Source: Nocardia amikacinitolerans NBRC 108937
Lineage (GTDB): Bacteria; Actinomycetota; Actinomycetes; Mycobacteriales; Mycobacteriaceae
NCBI RefSeq assembly: GCF_001612615.1
Contig: NZ_BDAU01000014.1
Coordinates: 62,001 to 126,000 of the forward strand
DNA: 64,000 nt
Reading direction: 5' to 3'
Shown: positions 7,292 through 15,803 of the stretch, one piece after another
Layout: each line of letters opens with the position of its first letter
Numbering within the stretch: the first letter of the stretch is position 1
Position numbers and translations under genes: made by a program
The notes under the pieces: generated by a model
The model's input: the letters and a program-made list of their open reading frames with translations, nothing else
What the model was told of the DNA's origin: nothing
The model's database searches: none

Positions 7292-8911
7292 ATGGCCTTG
7301 CGGCCCGGTGCAGTTGTGGGCGGATACCGGGTTCTTCAGGTTCTCGGTAGCGGCGGGATGGGAACTGTCTACCTGGCGCAGAACCCGATCCTGCCCCGCC
7401 GCGACGCATTGAAGGTACTGAGCGCCGATCTGTCGACCGACGCAGAGTTCCGCGCGCGCTTCGAACGCGAGGCCAATCTCGCCGCTGGACTGGACCATCC
7501 GAACATCGTCGCGGTCTACAACCGTGGCGAGGAGAGCGGCCAGCTGTGGATCGCCATGCAGTACGTCGACGGCACCGACGCGGCCGAGGAGGCGAAGAAG
7601 GGGCCATCGGTCATGACGCCGCAGCGCGCGCTGCGCATCATTTCCGAAGTCGGCAAAGGTCTCGACTACGCGCACCGGCGCGGACTCCTGCACCGAGACG
7701 TCAAGCCTGCCAACTTCCTGCTCTCCGCCGCCGATGAGGGCGACGAGGAGCGCGTGTTGCTGACCGACTTCGGCGTGGCGAAATCCGCCGAGGACGGCCA
7801 GGACCTGACTGCGACCGGAAACTTCATGGCGACGGTCGCCTACGCCTCGCCGGAACAGTTGATGGGCGATCGGCTCGACCATCGCTCTGACATCTACAGC
7901 CTCGGCTGCGCCTTCTATCGGTTGCTGACAGGTCAGAACCCGTACCCGTCGACCATGCCCGCGGTGGTCATGATGGGGCACATGCACGAGCCGCCGCCGA
8001 AATTGAGTGCGGCACGTGCGGGCCTTCCTCCCGCACTCGACGCCGTCATCGAGAAGGTGCTCGCGAAGAGCCCCGACAACCGGTACAACTCGTGCCGAGA
8101 GTTCGTGCAGGACGCCGAAGCCGCGCTCTATGGCGCCCAGCTGTTCCGCGCGCCCGGCGCTGCCTATGTAACCGATCCGCGCGCGGAGGTGCGGACACAT
8201 TTCACCGACCCGCGCGCCGAGGTGCGGACACATTTCACGGACCCGAGGCACGCGCTCACCGCGCCGGGCGACAGCCCGTACCCGCCGCAAGGCGGCTATC
8301 CCCCGGCGCAGGAGGCGACGGATCAGCAGTTCGTCTCGACGCTGCGCAACGGTAGCGGCGCGAAGTCCTCTCGCGCGCGCAAGTTTCTGCTGCCCGCCAT
8401 CGTCGCGGTGGTGATCGCGACCGCCGTAGCCGCGGGCACTTTCTTCCTCACCAGCGGATCCGACTCGAGCGGGGGCGGCGGCACCCCGCTCGCCGAGGTC
8501 CGCACCAACAATCCGCAGTTCGACGGAAAGACGATCCTCGCGCTCAACTTCGGAAATTCCACGATGTCCGCGGTGCTGAATCCGAGTACGCAGTCGAAGT
8601 TCCTGCAAGATATCGGCTTCCGCTACAGCACGAAATACAAGGCTGTCGGCGACGAGAAATCACCACGCCAGCTTTCGCTGGGTATGTCCTCGGCCGAGAT
8701 CGATTCCGAAGTGCTCATCGTCCTGCGAACGGACAGCGAGGCAGGCAACGGCGGTTTTCGCGGTCTGCCGAGCAGTATCACGAACAGTTCCGCCAAGATC
8801 GTGATCGTCGACGATCCAGCGACCATTCAGGCATTCCAGGTCTGGACCGACCAGTCGACCGGCGTACTCGTGGACAAGCTGGTGCCTACGATCGCGAAAG
8901 TGGTGAAGTAG
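7292..8911 (+). CDS. Membrane-bound Ser/Thr protein kinase (PknB-like Hanks kinase) with extracellular domain
   Basis: A 539-residue receptor-type Ser/Thr kinase. The ATG at 7292 was preferred over the in-frame start at 7226 because GGGAGG lies just upstream and the kinase fold begins directly after it. Visible motifs are the glycine loop GSGGMGTVY (19-27), the ATP lysine in ALKV (K41), HRDVKPAN (catalytic D136), DFG (D159) and the activation segment end YASPEQL. A juxtamembrane linker of about 100 residues contains an 11-residue tandem repeat (DPRAEVRTHFT). One membrane segment (FLLPAIVAVVIATAVAAGTF, about 365-388) follows, then an extracellular domain of about 145 residues that has no PASTA repeats and that I do not recognise. 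It follows the lipoprotein array and precedes the ESX-4 genes on the same strand. Signalling from an external cue is inferred; substrates are unknown. Confidence 0.88.
   Translation: MALRPGAVVGGYRVLQVLGSGGMGTVYLAQNPILPRRDALKVLSADLSTDAEFRARFEREANLAAGLDHPNIVAVYNRGEESGQLWIAMQYVDGTDAAEEAKKGPSVMTPQRALRIISEVGKGLDYAHRRGLLHRDVKPANFLLSAADEGDEERVLLTDFGVAKSAEDGQDLTATGNFMATVAYASPEQLMGDRLDHRSDIYSLGCAFYRLLTGQNPYPSTMPAVVMMGHMHEPPPKLSAARAGLPPALDAVIEKVLAKSPDNRYNSCREFVQDAEAALYGAQLFRAPGAAYVTDPRAEVRTHFTDPRAEVRTHFTDPRHALTAPGDSPYPPQGGYPPAQEATDQQFVSTLRNGSGAKSSRARKFLLPAIVAVVIATAVAAGTFFLTSGSDSSGGGGTPLAEVRTNNPQFDGKTILALNFGNSTMSAVLNPSTQSKFLQDIGFRYSTKYKAVGDEKSPRQLSLGMSSAEIDSEVLIVLRTDSEAGNGGFRGLPSSITNSSAKIVIVDDPATIQAFQVWTDQSTGVLVDKLVPTIAKVVK
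8171..8248 (+). repeat. 33-bp in-frame tandem repeat in the kinase linker
   Basis: Two near-identical 33-bp units (8171-8203 and 8204-8236) and a partial third encode TDPRAEVRTHF twice and then TDPRHA. They lie in the cytosolic linker between the kinase domain and the membrane segment. The repeated threonines are potential phosphorylation sites, by inference only. Confidence 0.85.
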
Positions 8912-9326
8912 CGCCACGGGTCCGAGTGGGCTCAATGCACCTGCCCCACAGAGCACCACGGTCCGCGCCGACGCGCGCTTGCGGACACTAAACGCTGGTA
9001 GCGCGAGGGGAACCCATTCGGTAGGGTGATGCGCAGCCAGCCCACTCGCCGATCAGGTGTAGCGAGCAGGGGGAAGGAGGGGAGCAGAGCGCTGGCAGCG
9101 ACCGATGCGACGGCACCGCGGTCGAGATGTGGGGGGAGAAAGATCATCAGACCCTCCGTCCTCGGTGTAGCTGGTCGACCACGCGCAGGGGCGTCGAGAC
9201 GCGATCGAATCCGCCGGAAATCAATCGAAGTCGGTGGAACCGATCGAGCCCAGAGCGCGTCCAATCATATGAACAGGGTCAGCTCACACTCCGGGCGTTG
9301 ACCACGAGCAGGAGGAGGAAGCCGCT
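8912..9326. other. Intergenic region upstream of the ESX-4 WXG100 genes
   Basis: About 415 bp without a convincing gene. Short open frames here have no ribosome site and no recognisable content. The region must hold the promoter for the WXG100 pair, but I see no clear -35/-10 pair. TAGGGT at 9022-9027 is the best -10-like hexamer. AGGAGGAGG at about 9311 is the ribosome site of the next gene. Confidence 0.5.
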
Positions 9327-9656
9327 ATGGCGGACAACTTGAAGGCTGATAGCGCACTCATCGCACAGAAGGCGAAGGAGTTCCAGGAGCAGCACAACAA
9401 CCTGATGCTCGCCATCCGGCAGCTGAAGGCTGACGAGGACGCCGTCACCAACGGCGCGAACTGGCAGGGCCAGGCGCGCGACGCGTTCAACGCTTTCATG
9501 GAGCGCTACTACTTCCAGGCCGACAAGATGAACGACAAGCTGATGGAGACGTCGGAAAAGCTTGTCAAGATGAGCGGACAGTTCCAGGACCAGGACACCG
9601 ACTTCGCCTCGAAGGTGCAGCAGCAGGTGTCGAGCCTCGACCTGCCGGCGCTCTGA
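9327..9656 (+). CDS. WXG100 family ESX-4 substrate (EsxT/EsxU-like), canonical WQG
   Basis: A 109-residue protein with the two-helix layout of WXG100 secreted proteins and the turn motif WQG (NGANWQGQAR) near residue 47. An AGGAGGAGG ribosome site precedes the ATG. There is no Sec signal, as expected for a type VII substrate. Such proteins form helical-hairpin heterodimers with a partner encoded next door, here 40 bp downstream. Position beside the Rv3446c-like gene and eccC corresponds to the EsxT/EsxU pair of M. tuberculosis ESX-4. I do not assign which member it is. The C-terminal tail (SSLDLPAL) lacks an obvious YxxxD/E signal. Confidence 0.88.
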   Translation: MADNLKADSALIAQKAKEFQEQHNNLMLAIRQLKADEDAVTNGANWQGQARDAFNAFMERYYFQADKMNDKLMETSEKLVKMSGQFQDQDTDFASKVQQQVSSLDLPAL

Positions 9657-9696
9657 TCCCGTTCTTTCCCCAATCGCCGACAAAGGAGCCTGAAAC

Positions 9697-9987
9697 ATGA
9701 GCAAGCCCATCTCCGCCAATTTCTCGGGCGTCGAGTCCGGTGCCCAGCAGATCATCAAGCGCGCCGAAGGCATTCGCGACGAGCTGGAGGCCTTCCACAA
9801 GAAGGTCGAGCAGTACGTGGCCGATCACGGCGCCGGTGCCGCGAACGAAGCCTTCAGCGAGCTGCAGCGGAACTGGCAGAACCACGTTCTGCAGCTGCAG
9901 CAGACCCTGAACGGCGCCGCACAGCTGGTCAGCACCGGTAACTCCGAGCTGCAGGGCACCGACTCCGCGCTCGCGAACCTCTTCTGA
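9697..9987 (+). CDS. WXG100-like partner protein of ESX-4 (WQN variant)
   Basis: A 96-residue helical-hairpin protein with the same two-helix layout as its neighbour. The central motif reads NWQNHVLQL, so the usual glycine of W-X-G is asparagine. AAGGAGCC precedes the ATG. Co-transcription with the gene 40 bp upstream is likely, and the two products probably form a heterodimer secreted by the ESX-4 channel. A strong hairpin terminator follows at 10015. The EsxT/EsxU assignment is by position, not by a diagnostic residue. Confidence 0.82.
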   Translation: MSKPISANFSGVESGAQQIIKRAEGIRDELEAFHKKVEQYVADHGAGAANEAFSELQRNWQNHVLQLQQTLNGAAQLVSTGNSELQGTDSALANLF

Positions 9988-10014
9988 GTTCGACTCGATC
10001 GGTTCGAAGCATTT

Positions 10015-10042
10015 GGGCCCCCAGCAATCTTGCTGGGGGCCC
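10015..10042. terminator. Bidirectional hairpin terminator
   Basis: A perfect 13-bp stem (GGGCCCCCAGCAA and its complement) has a 2-base nominal loop. It lies between the ends of the convergent WXG100 gene (9987) and the Rv3446c-like gene (10072). No T-run follows, as is common in high-GC actinobacteria. Confidence 0.8.
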
Positions 10043-10071
10043 GAATCAGTTTGTGCCGAGCGGTTTTCCGC

Positions 10072-11511
10072 TCACGGAATCACATGCACCGTCGACGCGA
10101 AATTCTCGCACGTCGGCTCGAAACCGCTCCACGTGTTCCCCACGTACTGGCACCCGATGCTGACCTGGATTCCGTGTTCCACCAGCACATGCCATTGCAC
10201 CGTGGACCCTTCCGGGCGTTCCACGTAGGAGAGTCCGGAGCGGCCGCCGAAGACGACGTCGCGGCGGAGGTCGCCGATGGACGGCTTCGTCTTCATCTGG
10301 GCTTCGAGGTTGGCGGCGATCTGTTCGTAGCCTGCGTTGGGGGCGACGGGGGTTTGGACGAGGGTCATGCGGTAGCGGGCGCCGTCTTGGGGGGACAGGT
10401 CGACGCGGCCGCCGTTCTGGCCGGAGGGCGGGGCGAGTCGCCAGCCGTCCGGCACCTTGAAGCGGATGCGGCCCACGGTTTCCTGCGATCCCGGGGAGTC
10501 CGTCGGGGGCAGCGAGGGGATGGGTGGGACGGACAGTGTGATCGGTGCGGTGCTGGACGGCGCCGCGGCGGGGGCTTCGTCCGAGCCGCCGGACGCGACG
10601 ATGCCACCCACGACGACCGCGGTCACCACCGCGATCACGGCGACGCCCGCGAGGACGTACTTGGCGATCGGGCGGTCCGGGGCCTGAGCGGCGGCGCGTT
10701 CGCGCAGCGGCTGGAGCCATTCGTTGGTGGGCAGGGCCGGGGCCGCTTCGGGGCGGTACTCCGGTTCCTGGTGTGCGCCGCGGACGAGTTCGCCGCCGGA
10801 GATGGGGCGTAGTTCGGCGTCGGGGCCGCAGGATTGTTGGACGGCCGAGGCGATGAGGTCGAGCTTGGCCGGATCGGAAACACCGACGGCCTGAACGACA
10901 TCCGCCGGGCGGCCGTCGAGGAGACGGGTGATCAGGCCGGTCAGGGTGTCGAAAGCGCGCTGATCGGCACCGAGGTCGGCGAGCGCGAGGTTCGGTTCGT
11001 GCTCGCAAGCTTCGAGCTGGACGCCGAGGTGGCTGCGGGTCACCGCGGTGGCGGTGGTGGTGATGGCGCCGAATTCGAGGACGACGGTGCGGCGGCTGCG
11101 CGCGGTGCCGTCGTCGACGGTGACGGCGCGCGAGGCGATCTCCTCGAACACGACGTCGTGCGCGAACCGGCGCGCGGCCGCGTCCAGCACCGCGCGGCGG
11201 CGGCCGCCCCAATCCGTAGGGCAGACGAGGGTGATGCGCTCGCACGGAACGCCGACGCCGAGGTTCTCCAGCGCCGTGCCGAAGACCGCGGTCAAGGCTT
11301 CCGGCACAGTGGGAACCCGCGGCAGCAGCGCGATCCGCTCGGCGGGCACGAACTGCACGGCGGAGCTGACCTGGGTCGGCGGGTTCAACGACTCGCCGAC
11401 GACCAGGTTTCCGTTGCTGCCCAAGACGACCGAGGGCGGCGCGTCCCAGTGCGTGGCCGGGCCACGCGCCCAGATGCGGGTGTCCGTCAGGACCAGGTCG
11501 ACCGTCGACAT
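10072..11511 (-). CDS. Type VII secretion-associated membrane protein (Rv3446c-like)
   Basis: A 479-residue protein. The ATG at 11511 overlaps the eccC TGA (TGATG), so an in-frame start 21 bp upstream is less likely. The N-terminal part of about 280 residues looks like an actin/Hsp70-type ATPase-like fold, by resemblance only (VDLVLTDTRIWARGP, TLVCPTDWGGRRRAVL, VVLEFGAITTTATAV). One membrane segment follows (YVLAGVAVIAVVTAVVVGG, about 283-305), then a Pro-rich linker and a C-terminal domain of about 130 residues (FKVPDGWRLA... GCQYVGNTWSGFEPTC) typical of Rv3446c-type proteins. The same position between the esx pair and eccC holds in M. tuberculosis ESX-4. Its exact role in secretion is not established. 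Confidence 0.82.
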   Translation of the reverse strand: MSTVDLVLTDTRIWARGPATHWDAPPSVVLGSNGNLVVGESLNPPTQVSSAVQFVPAERIALLPRVPTVPEALTAVFGTALENLGVGVPCERITLVCPTDWGGRRRAVLDAAARRFAHDVVFEEIASRAVTVDDGTARSRRTVVLEFGAITTTATAVTRSHLGVQLEACEHEPNLALADLGADQRAFDTLTGLITRLLDGRPADVVQAVGVSDPAKLDLIASAVQQSCGPDAELRPISGGELVRGAHQEPEYRPEAAPALPTNEWLQPLRERAAAQAPDRPIAKYVLAGVAVIAVVTAVVVGGIVASGGSDEAPAAAPSSTAPITLSVPPIPSLPPTDSPGSQETVGRIRFKVPDGWRLAPPSGQNGGRVDLSPQDGARYRMTLVQTPVAPNAGYEQIAANLEAQMKTKPSIGDLRRDVVFGGRSGLSYVERPEGSTVQWHVLVEHGIQVSIGCQYVGNTWSGFEPTCENFASTVHVIP

Positions 11512-14500
11512 CACTCGGCCGCCGGCATCCATGCCAGCTGGATGAGCTCCTGGGCGTTACGGGTGATGTACGTGCCGCGGCCCGGGGGCAGCGGACTCGG
11601 CCGCACGGTACCCATCAGGACGCCCTCGTCCTTCGGGCAGCTCATGATCAGACCCGCCGAGCCGAGGTCCTTCATCCGCGCCATGGTGGCCTCGTACATG
11701 GCCCGGCTGGCGCCACCCGCGCGACGGGCGACGATCAGGTGGAAGCCGAGATCGCGGGCGTGCGGCAGGTGTTCGACGAGGGCCGAGACGGGGTTGCCCA
11801 TGGAGGTGGCGACCAAGTCGTAGTCGTCGACGATGACGTACAGCTCCGGCCCGTTCCACCAGGACCGTTCGCGCAGCTGCTGCGGGGTGACGTCCGGGCC
11901 GGGCGTGCGCTGGGCGACGTAGGCGGCCAGGTCGTTCATGTTCTGCGTGAACTGCGGTGCGGTGGAACCGTATCCGGCGAGGTAGCCGTCTGGCACCAGG
12001 CCGAGCATGGTGCGCCGGTAGTCGCCGAGGATGAAACGGGCCTCGTTCGGCGAGTTGGCGGCGGCGATGCCCTCGATGATCGAGCGCAACAGCGTCGTCT
12101 TACCCGACTCGCTGTCGCCGATGATGATGAAGTGCGGGCTCTCGTTGAAGTCGAGGTAGACCGGCGCGAGCTCGGATTCGTTGATACCGAGCGGAATACG
12201 CACGTTCTTGACGCCCGAGTTGAGCTGCGACGGCCAGTTCCCAGCGAGCTGCAACAGCTGTTCGCGCGGCAGCACTTCGGGCAGCATGCGCGCGGCGGGC
12301 GCGTGCCGACCGGGGGTCAGGCGCGCGATGGTCGCCACGGCGTCCGCGACGGCCTGGCCGAGCATGGTCGGGTCGGAGCTGCCGTCGATGCGCGGCAGAC
12401 CGGTCAGCATGTGCAGGCAGTCCGGCGTCATACCGCGACCGGGGCGGCCCATCGGGACCTGCGCCGCGAACTTGCGGCCGAGGTCGGAGTCCATCGGGTC
12501 ACCGAGCCGCAGCTCGATGCGCGTGCCGATCTGGTCCTTGAGTGCCGGGCGCGCCTCGGCCCAGCGGGCCAGCGCGATGACGACGTGCACACCGTACGAA
12601 AGACCCTGCACCGCAAGGTTCATGATCGGTTGCTCGAGCGGATCGAAATCCTGGCGGATCGAGCCGAAGCCGTCGATCACCAGGAAGACGTCGCCGAACG
12701 GGTCTTCGTGCGCGCCGGCGGCGGCAGGGCTGCTTGACGGATCCATCGAACGCAGTCGGCGGAACTCCGCCATCGACTCGATACCGAGCTGACGGAACCG
12801 GGCCTCGCGCTGACGGACGATGGTGGTCATTTCGGCGATGGTGCGCCGAACCTTGTCCTCGTCCAAACGGCTCGCCACCGAACCGACGTGCGGCAAACCC
12901 TCCAGGCTGGCCAACGTACCGCCACCGAAGTCGAGGCAGTAGAACTGCACCTGCTCGGCGGTGTGCGTCATCGACATCGCCATGATCATCGTGCGCAGCG
13001 CGGTGGACTTGCCGGACTGCGGACCGCCGACCACCGCGACGTTGCCTCGCGAACCGGAGAGGTCCACGACCAAGGGATCGCGGCGCTGGTCGTACGGGCG
13101 GTCGACGATGCCGATCGGCGCGCGCAGCGTCGCGACGGCCGAGTACTCGCCGGTGAGAATCGAGCGCGGGATGAGCTGGTCCAGCGTCGGCGCCTCGTCC
13201 AGCGGCGGCAACCAGATCTCGTGCGCAGGGCGGCCGTGCCCGCGGATGCGGGAGACGAGCATGTTGAGGTTCGAGATCTGCTCGCCCTCTTCGGTCCGGT
13301 GCTCCTCCGGCTCGTGGCTGGCCTGGGTGGGCAGCGGGACCCGGTCGATGGCGCGGAAGTCCACGTGGTGGGCGGTGAAAGGCCGTGCCTTCACGTCGAT
13401 CTCGCCGCCCGCGACACCGGCCTGGGTGACCTCGCGCTGCGAGCCGCCGCCGACGTACGGGCCGGAGACGTAGGAAGCCTGGAAGCGCTGGATCTCGCCG
13501 GAGTCGGACTTGAGGTAACCGCCACCGGGTGTGTTGGGCAGGTTGTAGGCGTCGGGCACGCCGAGCACCTGACGGGACTCGTTGGCGGAGAACGTCTTCA
13601 GACCGATCCGGTAGGACAGGTGGCTCTCCAGGCCCTTCAGCTTGCCCTCTTCGAGGCGCTGCGAGGCGAGCAGCAGGTGCACGTGCAGCGAGCGGCCGAG
13701 TCGGCCGATCATCACGAACAGTTCGGCGAAATCCGGGTGCTGGGTGAGCAGTTCGGAGAACTCGTCGAGCACCACGAACAACGCGGGCAGCGGGTCGAGA
13801 TCGGCGCCCGCCGCGCGCGCCTTCTCGTATTCGGAGACGTTGGCGAAGTTGCCCGCCTGGCGAAGCACTTCCTGGCGGCGGTTCATCTCACCGGCCAGCG
13901 CGTCCTTCATACGGTCGACGAGGTCGGCCTCTTCCTCGAGGTTGGTGATGACGGCCGCGACGTGCGGCACGCCCTCCAGACCGAGGAAGGTCGCACCACC
14001 CTTGAAGTCGACGAGCACCAGGTTCAGCTGGTCCGGCGAGTGGGTGGCCAACAGGCTGAGCACCAGGGTGCGCAGGAACTCCGACTTACCGGAACCGGTG
14101 GCGCCGATGCACAGACCGTGCGGGCCCATGCCGTTCTCGGCGGCCTCCTTGATGTCCAGCTCGATCGGCAGACCCGCGGCGTCGACGCCGAACGGAACGC
14201 GAAGGCGCTCACGGCCGTAGCGCGGGCGCCAGGCGCTCTCGGGGTTGAACGAACCGATGTCGCCGAGGCTCATCAGCTGCGCCCAGGTCGAGATGACCTC
14301 GGTGTCCTCGGTCTCCACGTCGCTGCTGCGCTGGGTGGCCGCGCGGTAGGGCGCGAGCCTGCGCGCGGCCTGCTGGGCCTGGTGCGCGCTGATCCGGTCG
14401 ATGAGCGCGAACCGCTCCTGATTGCCGGTGGCGCCGCGGCCGACGCACTCGCCGTTCTCGACGACCATCTTGATGCCGCGCGAAACCGCGAGGCGCGGTG

Positions 14501-15554
14501 CGTATCCGCACAGGTCGATGATGGTGACGCCCTCGTAGCCGGATTCGCGCAACTGATCGTCCTCGGCCTCCAGCAGTCCGCCGTCGACCACGATGACGAG
14601 TTGCACCAGACCGGCGTTCGCGGGCTGGTTACGCGAGTAGCGAACGCGGTTGGCAAGCAGCGGGTGCAGGCTCGCGGTGGCCTCCCGGATCGAGCCGTAG
14701 AACATGCGCTGGGTGCCGATGCCGTCCTGGGCGTCGGGATGCTGGGTGTGCGGGAGCCACTTGGTCCACTCCCACTCGCGGGCGGTGTCCGGGCCGCACA
14801 CCACAGCGACGAGCACCTGGTCCGGGCCCTGGAACATGCACAGCTGCAACAACATCGCCCGCACCATGTCGCGGGCCTCGTTCCGGTCGCCGTCCAGCGC
14901 GATGGTCGCGAACCCCTTCACCGCGATGGCGGTCGGCAGATCCGGCACCGTCGAGTGCGCGCGCACGAAGCGGCGCAGCGACACCGCCGCGATCGGTTCC
15001 AGTTCCTCGACCGGGCCGGTCTCCGGCGCGACAAGCCGGGTGGCGAGGCGCTGCCCGCCGATGCCGATGCGCGCGTGGCAGAAGTCCTTGTCCCCCGCGC
15101 GGCGCTCCCACATGCGGCTGGTGCCCGCGAGCATCCAGATCAGTCCGGGCTCCGGGTGGCTCCATTCCACCGACGCGCGTTGCTGTTTGGCGGTCTCGTC
15201 GACGTCCTTGCGCACCTGGTCGAGGTAGCGCAGGTAGTCCTTGCGGTCCTCGTTCGCCTCGGCCGCCTTCTGTCCCTTGCCGCCGCCCTGGCCCGCGAAC
15301 ATGCCGACCATCGAGAACAGCATCATGATCGGGAACATCATGCTCATCGGGTTCGACGCGATGCCGCCGCCCTGCGTGAACAGCAGCGCCATCATGCCGA
15401 CCATGCCGATGATCATCACGACAGGCATCAGCTTCATCAGCAGATTGCCCGGTGTGACCCTGGGGATCTCGGGCGGCGGCTGCAAGGTGACCTCGCCGCC
15501 CGGCGTACGCGGCATCTCCCGGCGAGCACGGCGCTGGAACCGGACGGTGCTCAT
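11511..15554 (-). CDS. eccC: ESX-4 secretion ATPase EccC (FtsK/SpoIIIE family)
   Basis: A 1347-residue EccC, the motor of the ESX channel that recognises WXG100 substrates. The ATG at 15554 (MSTVRFQRRARR) was chosen over an upstream in-frame start because the EccC N-terminal basic and PPGGEV-like segment (TPGGEVTLQPPPEIPR) starts here. Two membrane segments follow (MKLMPVVMIIGMVGMMALLF and a Met-rich second one). Three ATPase domains carry P-loops GATGSGKSE (about 481), GGPQSGKST (about 843) and GDSESGKTT (about 1145). The first has a full Walker B (ALFVVLDEFSELL). It is a single polypeptide, not split into Ca and Cb as in ESX-1. The downstream Rv3446c-like gene is coupled through TGATG. eccD diverges on the other strand. 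Confidence 0.95.
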   Translation of the reverse strand: MSTVRFQRRARREMPRTPGGEVTLQPPPEIPRVTPGNLLMKLMPVVMIIGMVGMMALLFTQGGGIASNPMSMMFPIMMLFSMVGMFAGQGGGKGQKAAEANEDRKDYLRYLDQVRKDVDETAKQQRASVEWSHPEPGLIWMLAGTSRMWERRAGDKDFCHARIGIGGQRLATRLVAPETGPVEELEPIAAVSLRRFVRAHSTVPDLPTAIAVKGFATIALDGDRNEARDMVRAMLLQLCMFQGPDQVLVAVVCGPDTAREWEWTKWLPHTQHPDAQDGIGTQRMFYGSIREATASLHPLLANRVRYSRNQPANAGLVQLVIVVDGGLLEAEDDQLRESGYEGVTIIDLCGYAPRLAVSRGIKMVVENGECVGRGATGNQERFALIDRISAHQAQQAARRLAPYRAATQRSSDVETEDTEVISTWAQLMSLGDIGSFNPESAWRPRYGRERLRVPFGVDAAGLPIELDIKEAAENGMGPHGLCIGATGSGKSEFLRTLVLSLLATHSPDQLNLVLVDFKGGATFLGLEGVPHVAAVITNLEEEADLVDRMKDALAGEMNRRQEVLRQAGNFANVSEYEKARAAGADLDPLPALFVVLDEFSELLTQHPDFAELFVMIGRLGRSLHVHLLLASQRLEEGKLKGLESHLSYRIGLKTFSANESRQVLGVPDAYNLPNTPGGGYLKSDSGEIQRFQASYVSGPYVGGGSQREVTQAGVAGGEIDVKARPFTAHHVDFRAIDRVPLPTQASHEPEEHRTEEGEQISNLNMLVSRIRGHGRPAHEIWLPPLDEAPTLDQLIPRSILTGEYSAVATLRAPIGIVDRPYDQRRDPLVVDLSGSRGNVAVVGGPQSGKSTALRTMIMAMSMTHTAEQVQFYCLDFGGGTLASLEGLPHVGSVASRLDEDKVRRTIAEMTTIVRQREARFRQLGIESMAEFRRLRSMDPSSSPAAAGAHEDPFGDVFLVIDGFGSIRQDFDPLEQPIMNLAVQGLSYGVHVVIALARWAEARPALKDQIGTRIELRLGDPMDSDLGRKFAAQVPMGRPGRGMTPDCLHMLTGLPRIDGSSDPTMLGQAVADAVATIARLTPGRHAPAARMLPEVLPREQLLQLAGNWPSQLNSGVKNVRIPLGINESELAPVYLDFNESPHFIIIGDSESGKTTLLRSIIEGIAAANSPNEARFILGDYRRTMLGLVPDGYLAGYGSTAPQFTQNMNDLAAYVAQRTPGPDVTPQQLRERSWWNGPELYVIVDDYDLVATSMGNPVSALVEHLPHARDLGFHLIVARRAGGASRAMYEATMARMKDLGSAGLIMSCPKDEGVLMGTVRPSPLPPGRGTYITRNAQELIQLAWMPAAE

Positions 15555-15670
15555 GCCTGCGCCTCGCTGGCGCTCGGCTCCGGCATGCGCACAGCGCGCT
15601 GGCACATGAATCGCTCACTGCGTTCGCTCAACGAGAATTCCCCCTCTTCACATGCTGCGACTTCGGGCTC

Positions 15671-15698
15671 AGTGTAGAGGCCACCGCCGACATGTCGT
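15671..15698 (-). promoter_or_regulatory. Candidate promoter for the eccC / Rv3446c-like operon
   Basis: On the minus strand ACGACA (15698-15693) and TACACT (15676-15671) are separated by 16 bp. The 249-bp divergent region between eccC and eccD must hold promoters for both. No good match was seen for the eccD side beyond TAGAAC at 15781. Confidence 0.33.
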
Positions 15699-15803
15699 AC
15701 AGTTCGACCTGCATTCTGCTGCCCCGACGCCAGGGTCGCAAGCTCGCCCCCCAGCGCGACGGGTCAGCGGAAAATCGAGGTAGAACACCAGGTTGGGGGA
15801 AGT

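Noticed and set aside
6986..8608. 540-residue minus-strand frame opposite the kinase
   Set aside because: The plus strand carries every kinase motif in order; this is a shadow.
12888..15677. 929-residue open frame on the plus strand opposite eccC
   Set aside because: It is antisense to a clear EccC, is Arg/Gly/His-rich with no domain, and arises from high GC in the codon third position.
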